From: Hydractinia symbiolongicarpus
Lineage: Eukaryota > Cnidaria > Hydrozoa > Anthoathecata > Hydractiniidae
Length of the DNA: 64,000 bases
Reading direction: 5' to 3'
Assembly (NCBI RefSeq): GCF_029227915.1
Contig: NC_079885.1
Location: 17,125,001 to 17,189,000, forward strand
This document shows positions 6,843 through 16,876 of the stretch, one piece after another. The notes beneath the pieces are model-generated. The model did no database searches, was not told where the DNA came from, and was given only the letters and a program-made list of their open reading frames with translations. Position 1 is the stretch's first letter, and each line of letters starts with the position of its first letter. Made by a program: the position numbers and the translations under genes.

Positions 6843-7977
6843 AATCGAGCTTCAGAAACGGCTCTCGTGCACATGTTCAGATCCAGGAGATAATCTGGAA
6901 CATATGCGACCATAGAGGTATCTACCTCAACGGCTTTCATGCACATGTACTGGCTCTTGAATTGATCCGAAACATGCAAGAGCGACAGGGGCCTTTCTTC
7001 AACTGCCTTGCTACACATGTACTGAGTCTTGAATCGATCCGGAACATGCTTGAGCGCATAGGGATATCTCCCAACTGCCCTATTACACATTTCCTGCGTT
7101 TTTAAACAATCTGGAACATGCTCGAGCGCTTCGGTATCCCCCTCAACTGCCTCATTGCATCTGCAACTTTCTTTTAGTATATTCATCAATCAATGGGGTA
7201 TACTCCTCCTCAACTAATTTCAACATTGCTGGCGTAATAAACCAATCCGGAACGAAGCAGACCGGATTGAAGCCGATCGGCGATATAAATCCTGCGAGCG
7301 CTCTATTACACATTTTCTGCGTTTTGAATATATCCGGAACATCCGGGAGTGTGTAGAAATTTCTTCCAATGCCCTGGCGTACATTTCCTGGGTCTGGAAT
7401 TCATCTGGAACATACTCGATCGCTTCGGGACACCTCTCAACTGCCTTATGACACATTTCCTGTGTCTCGATTGATCCGGAACATACTCGAGCGCCTCGGG
7501 ATCCTCCTCAACTGATTTATTGCACATGTCCTGACTCATGAGATGATATGGCACATACTCGATCAGCCAGAGATCCTCTTTAACCTCTCTCGTGCACATT
7601 TCCTGCGTCTTGAATCGATCCGGAACATACTCTATCGCATAATTCCCTCCTCCAACGGCTACATTGCACATTTCCTGTGTTTTTAGATGTTCTGGAACAT
7701 GTATGAGCGTATAGGGATCATCCATAACAGCATTATTACACATTTCCTGGGTCTTGAATTGTTCTGGGACATGCCTGAGGCACCAGGGCTTTTTTTCAAC
7801 GGCCCTGCCACACATTTTCTGTGTCTTGAATTGATCCGGAACATCCTGGAGCAACCAGGGCCTTTCCTCAATTACCTTGCTGCATATGTCCTGAGTCTTG
7901 AGATAATCCAGAGCTTGGCAGAGACTCCAGGGATACTCCTCGATGAATTGTGCAAGGGCATTTCTAAACAAACTCAT
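6797..7977 (-). pseudogene. DUF4116-type repeat protein, frameshifted
   Basis: At least 13 copies of a roughly 24-residue unit are readable, of the form (F/L)KTQEMC-x-x-AV-x-x-x-P-x-x-L-x-x-VPDQ. Six lie in frame from ATG 7977, then a frameshift near 7490 moves to a second frame (about two to three units) and another near 7350 to a third. A closing motif FVPDWFITPAMLKLVEEEY followed by LIDEYTKRK appears near 7180-7260, yet four further units follow in 6797-7189. I recall such arrays as DUF4116, found in giant viruses, amoeba-associated bacteria and virus-like elements, with no proven function. The internal closing motif suggests recombination between repeat units. The leader carries the ATAAATAAAAGA motif. 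Confidence 0.6.
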
Positions 7978-7978
7978 A

Positions 7979-7990
7979 TCTTTTATTTAT
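7979..7990 (-). promoter_or_regulatory. Shared upstream motif, copy 2
   Basis: ATAAATAAAAGA on the minus strand, 1 base before the start codon of the repeat-protein gene at 7977, extended upstream as TAT. Identical to 6345-6356. Confidence 0.4.
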
Positions 7991-8102
7991 ATACGGAAAT
8001 TTTTTATCAGAAATTGAGACAACTTGCGCATGATGACGTCAAATTCTGTCGGATTTATCGGATGCCGTCGAATTTTCCGAATATATTTGCGCATGCACAG
8101 AT

Positions 8103-8270
8103 GGGGTGTCGGGGGAGCTCTAGAGAAGCGGCGGCTTTACGCATGAATCCCAAAACTATGGGGGTGTCGGGGATCTCTAGAGAAGCGGGGGCTCTACACA
8201 AAATATATACATGATTTTACGTAGTAAAGCGGGGGGTGTCGGGGGATCTCTAGAGAAGCGGCGGGTTTAC
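8103..8270. repeat. Three copies of a G-rich unit with a CTCTAGAG core
   Basis: GGGGTGTCGGGG is followed by A(G/T)CTCTAGAGAAGCGG at 8103, 8161 and 8233. Copies 1 and 3 also share the following TTTAC and CCCAAAA words. The palindrome CTCTAGAG lies in each. Positioned at the outer edge of the virus-like block, it could be part of a terminal repeat. Confidence 0.7.
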
Positions 8271-8710
8271 ACCTGTAACCCAAAATGTTGGTTTGAGTGA
8301 CCCCCTACATCTACTAAAAAATCTCATTTAGAACTACCCAAATTGTTTTACACAAAGTTAGAAGCTAACGTCCGTCCGACAGAAATTATTTATTTAAAAT
8401 AACGGTTTTTAACTTGAGATCTGGAGAGCAGTGCCGTAACCACGAATTTCGTTTTGGGGGTGCAGCCTAGTTTCAGTGTCTAAGGAAGCCCCACCATGGT
8501 TGGGGCCGACGAACCAAGAAAATTTTTGAATTTTGAGTGCGCTAGATTGGCTAAAACAGCCTTTTTGAGAGTACTTTTTAAAGAAATTTAATCACTAGAA
8601 ATCACGAAAATAAAGGAAAATACAGACAATTGCTCCAGTTTTCTGAGTTTTTTTTTTAAAATCAGGGAATAAACGTTTACATAAATTTCATGAACAAAAG
8701 ACTAAAAATG

Positions 8711-11146
8711 TTATCTATTGTAATAGCCAAAAGTGTCTATTCTGCTTTGGTGTTTATCGATAAATTCATCTCCTATTTGAGTTAAATCCATTTTGTCAAC
8801 GGAATCAGTATGAATATGGAGGACCATCAAATTGTTCAAACGTAAATTCGTGGTTGTTGATCTAAGGTACGTTTTGACTCGTTTCAAAGCAGAAAACGAT
8901 CTTTCGCTGATGGCGTTTGTGGACGGCATCACCAACAACAATTTCGCTATTTTGACAACTTCACTTAGAAGAGTTCTTTGAGATTGATCAAAACTTTGTA
9001 ACAGCTTGATTAGATCGGTTACTTTGAATTTCTCTTTGTCGTAACCAAGGTTGGATGCGATGACTGGGAGTAGCGGTATTTGGACTTTAGCAAGTGACTC
9101 GTTGATATCTCCTTCGTAGAAACGACAAACTGCTTTTAGATGACTTTCCCATTCCTGACCAGTGATCGATTTTAAAAGAACTTCCTGTAAATTGACGTAT
9201 GTCTTGTAATCAGGTTGATCGAATCTTTGTTGGATGTAGTTAATAACTAGATCGAAAGTTTCAAAGTAAACGTGGCGATAGTGATCTTTGGCAGTGTCAT
9301 GAAAATGATATGTTTCAGGAGGGCCATCTGATACTTTGTTAAAATAATCTGGCATCTTTCTTCTTCGTGGGAGTTTAGGATCAGATACTCCGAGTTGTGA
9401 TTTCCAGACAAGAACTCGCTCCGAAAATAGCTCAAACAATTCGTTGCTTCTGATCTTCTCTAACACAGCTAGAACTTCCGACACCCGTTGTTGTCCCTCT
9501 GCTGCCGAAATATCTCCTTGGAGAGACCTGCTAAGATTATCTGTATGTTTCAATAGGGTTTCACCAAGACAACAGCAGAAGACAAAATTAAAACTAGACA
9601 TAACAGTCATTACTCCGTTGATTCTCGCTCTCATATCTGGAAGCTTAACATTCGATAATGACCATGTCCAAAGCTCCATTAATTCCTTATGGTTTTCAAG
9701 AAAGGATTCAAGAACCTCACCTCGCACAGTCCATCGTGTAGGAGAAAACTCATGGACCGACTTGGATTCATTTCCTGTTGCTTCTCTGATATTCTTTAAT
9801 TGTGTGTCTCTCTTTGGCGATTTTTTGACAAGTTTACATATTTCATAGGCAGTTCCAAACGCTTCTTTAAGTTCAGGGATTTCTTTTATCACATCGCCAA
9901 CAGCTAAATTCAAAGCATGTCCGTAACAGTGTGTGTACAAACATTTTTCATTCGACGATTTGATTTGGGTAGCAACTCCAGATCTGTGACCAGCCATGGA
10001 TGCAGCTCCATCATAACATTGGCCGCGAGATTTTCTAATTTCAAGTTCATTCGTAAAAGAATATCTTTGCTTAAAAAAAACGATTTGGTCAGCACTAGTA
10101 TCAGGTAGTGGATGGAGGCCAATGAACTCCTCGTGAGCCTGTAATTCATCATCAACCCACCGAATGCAAATGACAAGTTGTTCCGTATTTGAGACATCCC
10201 CTGTTTCATCTGCAAGGATTGTGAAAATCTCAGCTGACTGAATATTTTTTGCAATGTCACGTAAAATACTAAGTGCTTCGATTCGCAGCATTTCGTTTTG
10301 AATAGCCGGTGACGTGTAGCTTTGCTTTTTTGCAAGCCATGCACTCAGTTCCTTATCATCTTCACATCGGAGTAAAAGTAACTGGTGGAAGTTCGAATTC
10401 AACTCGCTGTGTGTTTCCTCATCCCAATTGCCTCTAAACGGAAGTGATTGTCGCCCTAGATGTCGAACGCTTTGCAACAGTTTTAACAGCATTCGTCTAT
10501 TCCTTTCCTTCGTGGCTGCAAGATTATCTACCATGATTTCACCAATGTCCTTTGATGTACCTGGCGCAGTAATCAGTCTTTCAGTGGCTTCTTTATGGGA
10601 GTCGCTACATTCGTGTTTAGAAAATCCTCTTCCAGATTCAAGCGCCTTTTTCCAATTTCGGTAGCCGGTTTCAGTAAAAACTGTCTCTGCTTTTGTTGCA
10701 GAAATCATGCTTTTTCTAAGAGCACTGAGACAAGTAAAGCAGAAAGCAGCGTCTTTATCTTGGTCGTAATGTAACCAGAGGAACTTGTCAAACCATGTTG
10801 GGTTAAACGATCTTTGTTTCGGATCTTTACCAAACGTTGTTTTTGGAAAACTCAAAGAACGAGGTTGGTTCGGTTTAGATGGATCACTCGTTGTTTCCTT
10901 AAAATTATTCTCCAAGTTTGTTGGTGCTGTCGTTGTAGGTGTCGTCGTTGTAGGTGTTGTTGTTGCTTCTTCGTTTGTTCGTCTGAAAAGCAAAACAAGT
11001 GTAAAGGTTGCTTGGATAACAGTTATGGGATGAATTAAAAAGCAGTGGTGGGGTTAACAAAGTAATTAAATATTTATTTATTAATAAGTCACTTACTTTT
11101 CAGGTCTAATGAGCCATTTTGATAAATCACTTGTTTTCTTCGGCAT
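8711..11146 (-). CDS. hAT transposase, TTF-type zinc finger / DUF4371, two exons
   Basis: Exon 1 is 11097-11146 (MPKKTSDLSKWLIRPEK) with donor GTAAGT; exon 2 is 10982-8711 after a TTTTCAG acceptor; the 114-base intron joins them in frame for about 773 aa. After a Thr-Pro run, a TTF-type finger (FCFTC and KHECSDSHK, about residues 97-146) is followed by the hAT catalytic core: LADETGD (first Asp near 275), CYDGAASMAG (second Asp near 341), CYGHALNL, and the C-terminal dimerisation block NAISERSFSALKRVKTYL with the probable catalytic Glu. It would cut and paste the element at its CAGTG ends. No stop or frameshift is seen, so the protein may be active. ZMYM-like host proteins share this fold, but the flanking inverted repeats identify a transposon. 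Confidence 0.9.
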
Positions 11147-11201
11147 TTTCACCCTTTTTCAAATTAGTCTGTTACTTTGTTAATTCTATATTCTTACACG
11201 T

Positions 11202-11223
11202 TTTTTTTTTTTTTTTTTTTTTT
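11202..11223 (+). repeat. Poly-T tract
   Basis: An uninterrupted run of about 22 T in the 5' region of the hAT element. Confidence 0.8.
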
Positions 11224-11256
11224 GAAGTCAGTCCAACTCGTTCTCGTCTTCTCACA

Positions 11257-11366
11257 AACACTATTTTCAGAATGTAGTTTCCATCCAATTTCATCATCAT
11301 TTCCATGCAGCAAACACTATCAGAATGTAGTTTCCATCCAATTTCATCATCATTTCCATGCAGCAA
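11257..11366. repeat. Two tandem 53-bp copies within hAT 5' region
   Basis: The unit containing CAGAATGTAGTTTCCATCC starts at 11268 and recurs at 11321, both ending in CATGCAGCAA. It lies between the transposase start and the right terminus and could be a transposase-binding array or simple duplication. Confidence 0.85.
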
Positions 11367-11572
11367 GTATAAGAGTCACGCGTTTTAAATAAATAAAAGA
11401 GTGGAAATCGGTTATAAATCATTCTCAATAAGTGTTTAGTTTGTTTATATATAACAAATGGTCTTTAGACATAAGACAAAACGTTTTTCTTAACTTGTCA
11501 TAACCATCTTTGAAAAAATTATTGGGGGGCCCGGCCCCCCCTGGCCCCCCGGTGGTTACGACACTGGGAGAG

Positions 11573-11930
11573 TTTTAAGACACATTTATCAGTGACATAT
11601 TTCCAGTTAACCTTTTTTAAGGATGCTTTTACCTCGGAAGATTGTTCTAGAAGCAGAATTAGTATTTTAAAATTCGTCCGACAGATTTTTAGTAAGGACA
11701 ACTTAAGGCAGTTATATAATGATAATATATGAACTTTATGCAGAAAAATAACTACACACACGTTTTACGTTTATTTGCCAGTTATTAGAAGCTGTTGCAG
11801 TGTCATTTAAAATTCAATTTTCGAATGAACATAACAAGAAAGTTAAATGGAATGATTGATTGAAAGTTTTTGAATTAAAGGAACATAAACACAGAAAGCG
11901 CATACAAGTAGAGATCTGTTCTAAAACTAC
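11573..11930. other. hAT right flank, no gene seen
   Basis: AT-rich sequence with one GTCCGACAGATTT word at about 11674, shared with 8370 and 15.1-15.5 kb. No coding signal. Confidence 0.4.
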
Positions 11931-11933
11931 AGA

Positions 11934-12118
11934 CGAATGCGTAGACGAGTACAGACGAGTAACATACGAGTACAGACGAATCACAGACGAGTACAAACGA
12001 ATCACAGACGAGTACAGACAAAGTACAACGAGTACAAACGAATCACAGACGAGTACAGACGAATCACAGACGAGTGCAGACGAATCACAGACGAGTGCAG
12101 ACGAATCACAGGCGACTA
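11934..12118 (+). repeat. Minisatellite, GACGAGTACAGACGAATCACA units
   Basis: About eight imperfect copies of a 21-base unit built from ACAGACGAGT and ACGAATC. Open frames across it are by-products of the repeat. Confidence 0.85.
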
Positions 12119-12121
12119 GTG

Positions 12122-13351
12122 TAGAGTCATGGGTATACCAGTAGTACCTTAATTATTTTTTAAGGTTTTAACAGTAACGTTGAATTGCGTAAAATGTATG
12201 CGGGTATTGAAGTGACAACCATGGAATAATAAGCAAGTCTCATATTCATAACAAAGTTCATATGATAGATAAATATGATAATATGATAAATCATATGATA
12301 GAAATATCAAAGAATGGGTGAGATCGTACGTTGGAAGTGTTCGCATGCGCAAATTGTCATTAACTTCATCTAACTCCATCACGAAAATCACGTTGCGAAC
12401 AAAGTTGAAGGCGGTACATTTCTCTGTCTCTTTGTGCTCTGCCCTACGTCTGATCACCGCCACAGTTTTGATCAAATTCGCTTTTCGATTAATCCAACGT
12501 TTGCCATTTCCTTGACAGTTTCCGAAATAACTTTTCCTGAAGCGTTTTTTGCACGTGTTCGTCAGAATAAATCAGGGAATCATCATCATCGAAATCCCAC
12601 TCATATAATCGTATTTTGTCATTTTTTTAAAAAGTTCCTGATATATTATAAGCATCTAAATCGTATGGATGTTTTATGTTGAGGTTCTTTTGGTGCAGTA
12701 AGAAAGTCACCTTAACTCTATACGGTCATCTTGTTGCGACCAAATCTCTGTCATATTTATCTCCTAAACATACTTCTAATATCTCTCTGATGTCTACACT
12801 TTTTTGCAATAAACAGGAAGCGTTGTGTCATCGTTGTAAAATTTCGATAAGTTTGATACAGCCTGTGAAAAAGAAGAAAATAAACTACTTGCTACTACCT
12901 CTTTATATTTTTCACAGTGTTTAAATATGTGGTTTACTCACCTGTGGTATTTGATTTCATGTCTGAACTGCCGATTTCCGTTTTGATTTTACTTTTTTCA
13001 AACCCATTTGCCTCACAACCTAAGTTAATGGTGTTTTAAATTATATTGGATATTTTCACTACTGGGGAGAGAATATTTTAAGAAACGCACCTCCAGTTAT
13101 CATTTAATGGTCATTTTTTAGTTAAAAGCCTCTAAAGGTGAAGAAACTCTTACTAACTGGCCTTTTGCTTCGTTTCCTATAGAGACAAAGACGAAAAAAG
13201 GGTACGCGCTTCCTTTCAAACTTGAATTACAAGAGGCGTCGATTATATAACGTTAAAAAGATAGGGAATTTACGATAACTATCAATTGGGAAAATAAATA
13301 AAATGGGAAAATAAATAATATCAACATATATATATTTCAACATACTTTTGT
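12122..13351. other. Non-coding spacer between inverted minisatellites
   Basis: No protein family recognised on either strand. A few short frames (12149-12475 minus, 12318-12515 plus) overlap each other and look random. AT-rich throughout. Confidence 0.4.
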
Positions 13352-13700
13352 GGCGCCGTAGATTAGTGGTTATAGCTCTCGTACTCTGTGCGGGAGACCG
13401 GGGTTCGATTCCTCTTGACGGCGATTCAACATGGGCGAGTGAATGTTACCATAGCCCCGGGTTAACCCAAGCCATGTGAGGGAAATTGGGAAGATGGCAC
13501 ACTGTGTGGGCCGTTGGATGTTGCCGGGAGTTGTCTAGTAGAGCGCGGGCTCCAATTGGGTCTGCGTAGCTCAAAATGAGCATTAAATACTCTAGGACTC
13601 TCCATCTACGCCATGGCCCCTCCTGGAAATAATAGACAGGGTATATCCCTCGATATTTGTGAGGCTAGCCATGTAAAATATGCACATCTATCTATCTATA
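13352..13700 (+). repeat. tRNA-derived SINE
   Basis: The head (13353 to about 13425) has an RNA polymerase III A box (TAGATTAGTGGTTA) and a perfect B box (GGTTCGATTCC), and the ends CGCCGT and ACGGCG still pair as an acceptor stem. It is followed by an unrelated GC-richer body (to about 13630) and an ATCT-repeat tail. This is the standard layout of a SINE and not a functional tRNA gene. Confidence 0.8.
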
Positions 13701-14060
13701 CCACGAAATTTCACTGCCTTTGCATTTTTGCCTTTCCAAATTTTTTATTTGGTGTTTCAACAACCTTTTTTGGACTAAAATCTTTGCGTTTCCATATTTC
13801 ATCCATTTATGAACACGCGCTCACATGAACAGAACTGTTTGTTATTTTATATTTATGACACAAATCGAATCATACATCGAACGAAAAGGTGAATCGAATG
13901 TCCTTTCTGCAGTTTCCTCTAATTTTCCTATCTTTAACAATGATGTAGCATCCTATACATTTTTGAGAAATTTGGAAAAACTACATTATTTTAAAATTTT
14001 AAAGATTCAGTGGGGAAACTCACTTTTCTTCTTATGAAGTTTCATTTTTAAAGATAGAAA
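13701..14060. other. AT-rich spacer
   Basis: No recognisable gene; two short overlapping frames (13613-13828, 13825-14037) have no family features. Confidence 0.35.
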
Positions 14061-14064
14061 AATA

Positions 14065-14210
14065 AATCGACTAGTCTGTGACTTGTTATTTGTCTGTGAT
14101 TATCTGTACTTGTCTGTAACCCGTCTGTGATTCGTCTGTAACTTGTCAGTACTTGTCTGTGATTCGTCTGTACTCGTCTACGCATTTGTCTGTAGTTTTA
14201 GAACAGAGTA
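14065..14210 (-). repeat. Minisatellite, inverted relative to 11.93-12.12 kb
   Basis: Copies of TCTGTGATTCGTCTGTACT-type units are the reverse complement of the array at 11934-12118. Non-repeat flanks (TCTGTTCTAAAACTACAGAC on the minus strand) also match, so the two arrays form an inverted pair about 2 kb apart. Confidence 0.8.
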
Positions 14211-14344
14211 CAAGTAGATGCGTATAACTCTTGTAAAACAGATCTAAAGCAGGAAAATCAGTCTTTGGACTAATGGATGTGCGGCGCAATTCAGATGACA
14301 CTTTGTATTCAAGCTCGTATCTACATACCATCCCGATTTGCTCA

Positions 14345-14785
14345 TCGATTAGCATTACAATGAAGCCCAGCATGGCAAAGGGCCTATGGACGGTATAGGT
14401 AGTACACTAAAAAATGTTGTATTTCGTCAGGTGAAGTCCGAGAAAATCATTATTAACTCTGCAGAAGATCTCTGTAAGGCTGCGAATAAAATTTGCCCTT
14501 TAATAACCACATTATTTCAAAAAGTGGACGTGATCCTTAGTGGACCTGACGACATAGAGCAGGCACCTGTAATACCAGCAACACTGAAAATCCACAAGCT
14601 AACAACAAGATCTAAAATATGCTACTAAAAAAAGATGCGGTCATGTAGATCGTGATTATGATTCTTTTGCTCAATTCAGAAGCGCATGCGCCTACCGCAT
14701 GGTAAAACACTTGAATGATGATGAAATCCAAGACTGGCTGAGGTGTCCCATTTGCATGAAGCTTGCTGTAAACAGTAGCTTTTAA
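14345..14785 (+). pseudogene. Transposon-type ORF fragment with a PHD-like cysteine tail
   Basis: A frame starting EAQHGKGPMDGIGSTLKNVV continues through LCKAANKICPLITTLF and APVIPATLKIHKL. It stops with TAA at 14628, and after a one-base shift continues as KRCGHVDRDYDSFAQF and DWLRCPICMK before a final TAA at 14785. I recall the HGKGPMDGIG-x-x-K block from repeated, transposon-associated proteins in cnidarians and other invertebrates that end in a cysteine-rich WxxCPxC module. The N-terminal part is absent: upstream the sequence turns into the inverted minisatellite. It is a disabled fragment of unknown function. Confidence 0.5.
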
Positions 14786-16496
14786 ATTACTTTATTTGTC
14801 GGACTGATTAATTTAGTTGATTTTCTTTTTCATTTTACGATTAGAAAATACATTTTTGATGCTTTTTTGTTTAAATTTTATGTTCGTTAAAAGATTATGA
14901 ATATGTAGTTCAAAGAACGTTGTTTTACTATATCATAAAGGTGGTTTTCAAAATATCAAAAAATCTGTAGGACAAATGTTTTATTTCAATCCTGATGAAA
15001 TTTTAGGTAGTAAAAGGGAAACAAATAGAACTTTAAAAAAATGAAAACCTCTTCCTTTTTTTAATTGAAAAATGTGTTTACAGGAATATTTGACAATGTT
15101 CGATTGTTGTTGTCAAAAACGTTCATTCAACAGATCCGTCAGACAGATTTACTTAGTAACTAACTTGTAAAAATTATTTTTAGGCAATGTAACATTTTGC
15201 CAAAATGTTTTCTTAAACGAGTTTCAAAAAGATTATTCAACAAAATCGATGTGTATTGTTTTATTCAACCTAATTAAATTTGATGATATGGCACTTAAAG
15301 TTTTAAAACGTAGAAATTGAAAACTATCGAATCCGTCCGACAGATCAATATTTCCTAAGAATATTCAATGAAAAATAGGGCAGTCCAATCCTTTATAGCG
15401 GTTTTTAAAACTTGCAAATGTACCCTTATGAGAAAATAAGGCAAACCGAGCTAAGCTTCTTCGGTCCATTTTCTATGTTGCTTCAAACTATCGATAATCC
15501 GTCCGGCAGATTTACTTATTAAAAAACAGACCCAAAACATCTCATAACATTCTGAGGATTTTAAAGGATTACGTGAGCAGAAGCAGATGTAATTTGTTCC
15601 AAGTTAGGACGAAGAACGGTCCAAATCTGCGCATTATAAATAATTTTTCATTGCCGGTTGTTGTAATGGCAAAAAGGCGTATTTATTTTATATTTTATTT
15701 TTCAAATTCTTGCGGTTTGTCCCTTTACACCTCGATTGGTACTGGCCTCTGATATTCCTGCTAGAAAAACTAAAAAATATGGAGGATTTTACAGGTTGTC
15801 CCCTGATTTTAAAATTTACAAAGAATTTTTAAGTACTTTAAAAAAGCTTTTTAAAAATAAGGGACTACAGAAGACATGGTCAAGCTATTCTAGGTAGGTA
15901 CAATACCAACAGATACGCATAACACACACAAAAAAAACATAACAATAAAGAGGACATGAAAGAAGTAAAAAACATTATTCCAAGATCAGAAAAAGGTTAC
16001 ACAGCTGTTAAAAACGTCAACATAATAAATTTTTCCAAATAATAATGTTAAAACTATCTACACATTTTAGATTTTTTAGAACTTCATGTCCTAAGATAAC
16101 ATCAATAAGGCCAGCATGTACAAACAAAGATAACAGACTATTGTTGGAGAGAAAGTTGTTTTAGACAACTATTCTCCATAAGAACTCTAGGAGAAATGCT
16201 GATAGATTTTAAAAATAGATATATAAAAAACTGGGGAGTTTCCAGAAGCATAACAAAAATTTCGTGGCAATCCTGTCGTCTTTACAAGTTAAGTAACGTT
16301 CAACCAATTAAAGAGGAACAAAAAAAATAATATAAAATAATTTCGACGGGATCAACATTATAGCAAACTTTTTAGCGGAAATATGACCTCGGCTTTATCT
16401 CAATTATTCAGGTGGTTGCTAGCAAAGAAAAACATGCAAATTTCAGTGTTGCTCCTTTCATTTTTCAGAAATATGCAATTGCGTAAAACCGCAATT
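14786..16496. other. AT-rich spacer with dispersed repeat words
   Basis: No gene recognised. TCCGTC(C/A)GACAGAT occurs at about 15134, 15331 and 15499, a degenerate tandem unit of roughly 170-200 bases related to words beside the hAT element. Confidence 0.45.
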
Positions 16497-16822
16497 TTTA
16501 TTAAATCAGACATATTGAATGAATCCGAAAGTAGGTGACACATCTAAAAGAGATTTCAAAATTTTTACGAAAAATTACAGTGCTTTTCAGAAAAGTATTA
16601 GGTTTTTAAATTTTTTAGGCCTCAATAATACACGGCAGATAGTAATACTTCGCAATAGGAAAAAACCTAAAGAGTGGCACATATCATATATTTGCGAAAT
16701 TGAAAAAATTGATACATCATAAAACGCAAAAATTTAGCAATTGTTTGAACAGAAAAAGTTTGTTTTCGTCAAGCAGTTTCGCGCCGGATGGGCGATGTCA
16801 CTTATGGTTATGCAATGAATGG

Positions 16823-16876
16823 TCACGTCTTTGATTTTCCACCACATGAGCATAAAGCGACGAATTTGTTGACCTG
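16823..16876 (-). CDS. KIF15: KIF15 exon 23 (candidate terminal exon)
   Basis: After a good acceptor (TTTACTCTTTAG) a phase-0 reading gives QVNKFVALCSCGGKSKT and TGA at 16823-16825, following LRE of the previous exon. Phase and position fit, but the sequence is not conserved with the vertebrate end, so another terminal exon is possible. An AATAAA on the minus strand lies at 16497-16502. Confidence 0.4.
   Translation of the reverse strand, partial: QVNKFVALCSCGGKSKT

Larger units (their letters stand above)
1..8330. mobile_element. Decayed Polinton-like / virus-derived element (left end outside window)
   Basis: About a dozen short genes on both strands are packed with spacers of roughly 20-100 bases, in sharp contrast to the intron-rich DNA to the right. 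Recognisable parts are a BRO-N type gene, the Walker-B half of a packaging ATPase, a penton-like jelly-roll gene, three hydrophobic proteins and a DUF4116-type repeat gene. This combination is known from Polinton/Maverick-like viruses and related integrated elements. Several genes carry nonsense codons or frameshifts, so the copy is not functional as a whole. No DNA polymerase B, integrase or protease was found, so the class assignment is inference. Right boundary is approximate: the repeat cluster at 8103-8270 is the last unusual sequence before the hAT element. Confidence 0.6.
8429..11566 (-). mobile_element. hAT DNA transposon, near-intact
   Basis: The left end CAGTGCCGTAACCAC (8429-8443) and the right end, read on the minus strand as CAGTGTCGTAACCAC (11566-11552), differ at one of 15 positions and have the CAGTG start typical of hAT elements. 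GGAGAG directly flanks both ends (8423-8428 and 11567-11572), consistent with a target duplication, although a full 8-bp duplication is not exact. The right end is followed inward by a GC-rich stretch. The element encloses one two-exon transposase gene on the minus strand. Flanks on both sides share the word GTCCGACAGA with other local repeats, so it probably landed in a repeat. Confidence 0.85.

Noticed and set aside
1-8330. Bacterial operon or contamination
   Set aside because: Compact gene order first suggested bacteria, but genes are of Polinton/virus type, there are no Shine-Dalgarno sites, and the block is contiguous with animal DNA and transposons.
9444-9848. 134-codon plus-strand frame within the hAT element
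   Set aside because: Antisense shadow of the transposase exon.
11860-12144. Open frame rich in DEYRRITDEY / DESQTS repeats
   Set aside because: It is the translation of a 21-base minisatellite (21 is a multiple of three, so frames stay open). No start context or family.
13353-13425. Possible tRNA gene
   Set aside because: A and B boxes are present, but the sequence continues into a SINE body and tail, and the anticodon arm is irregular.
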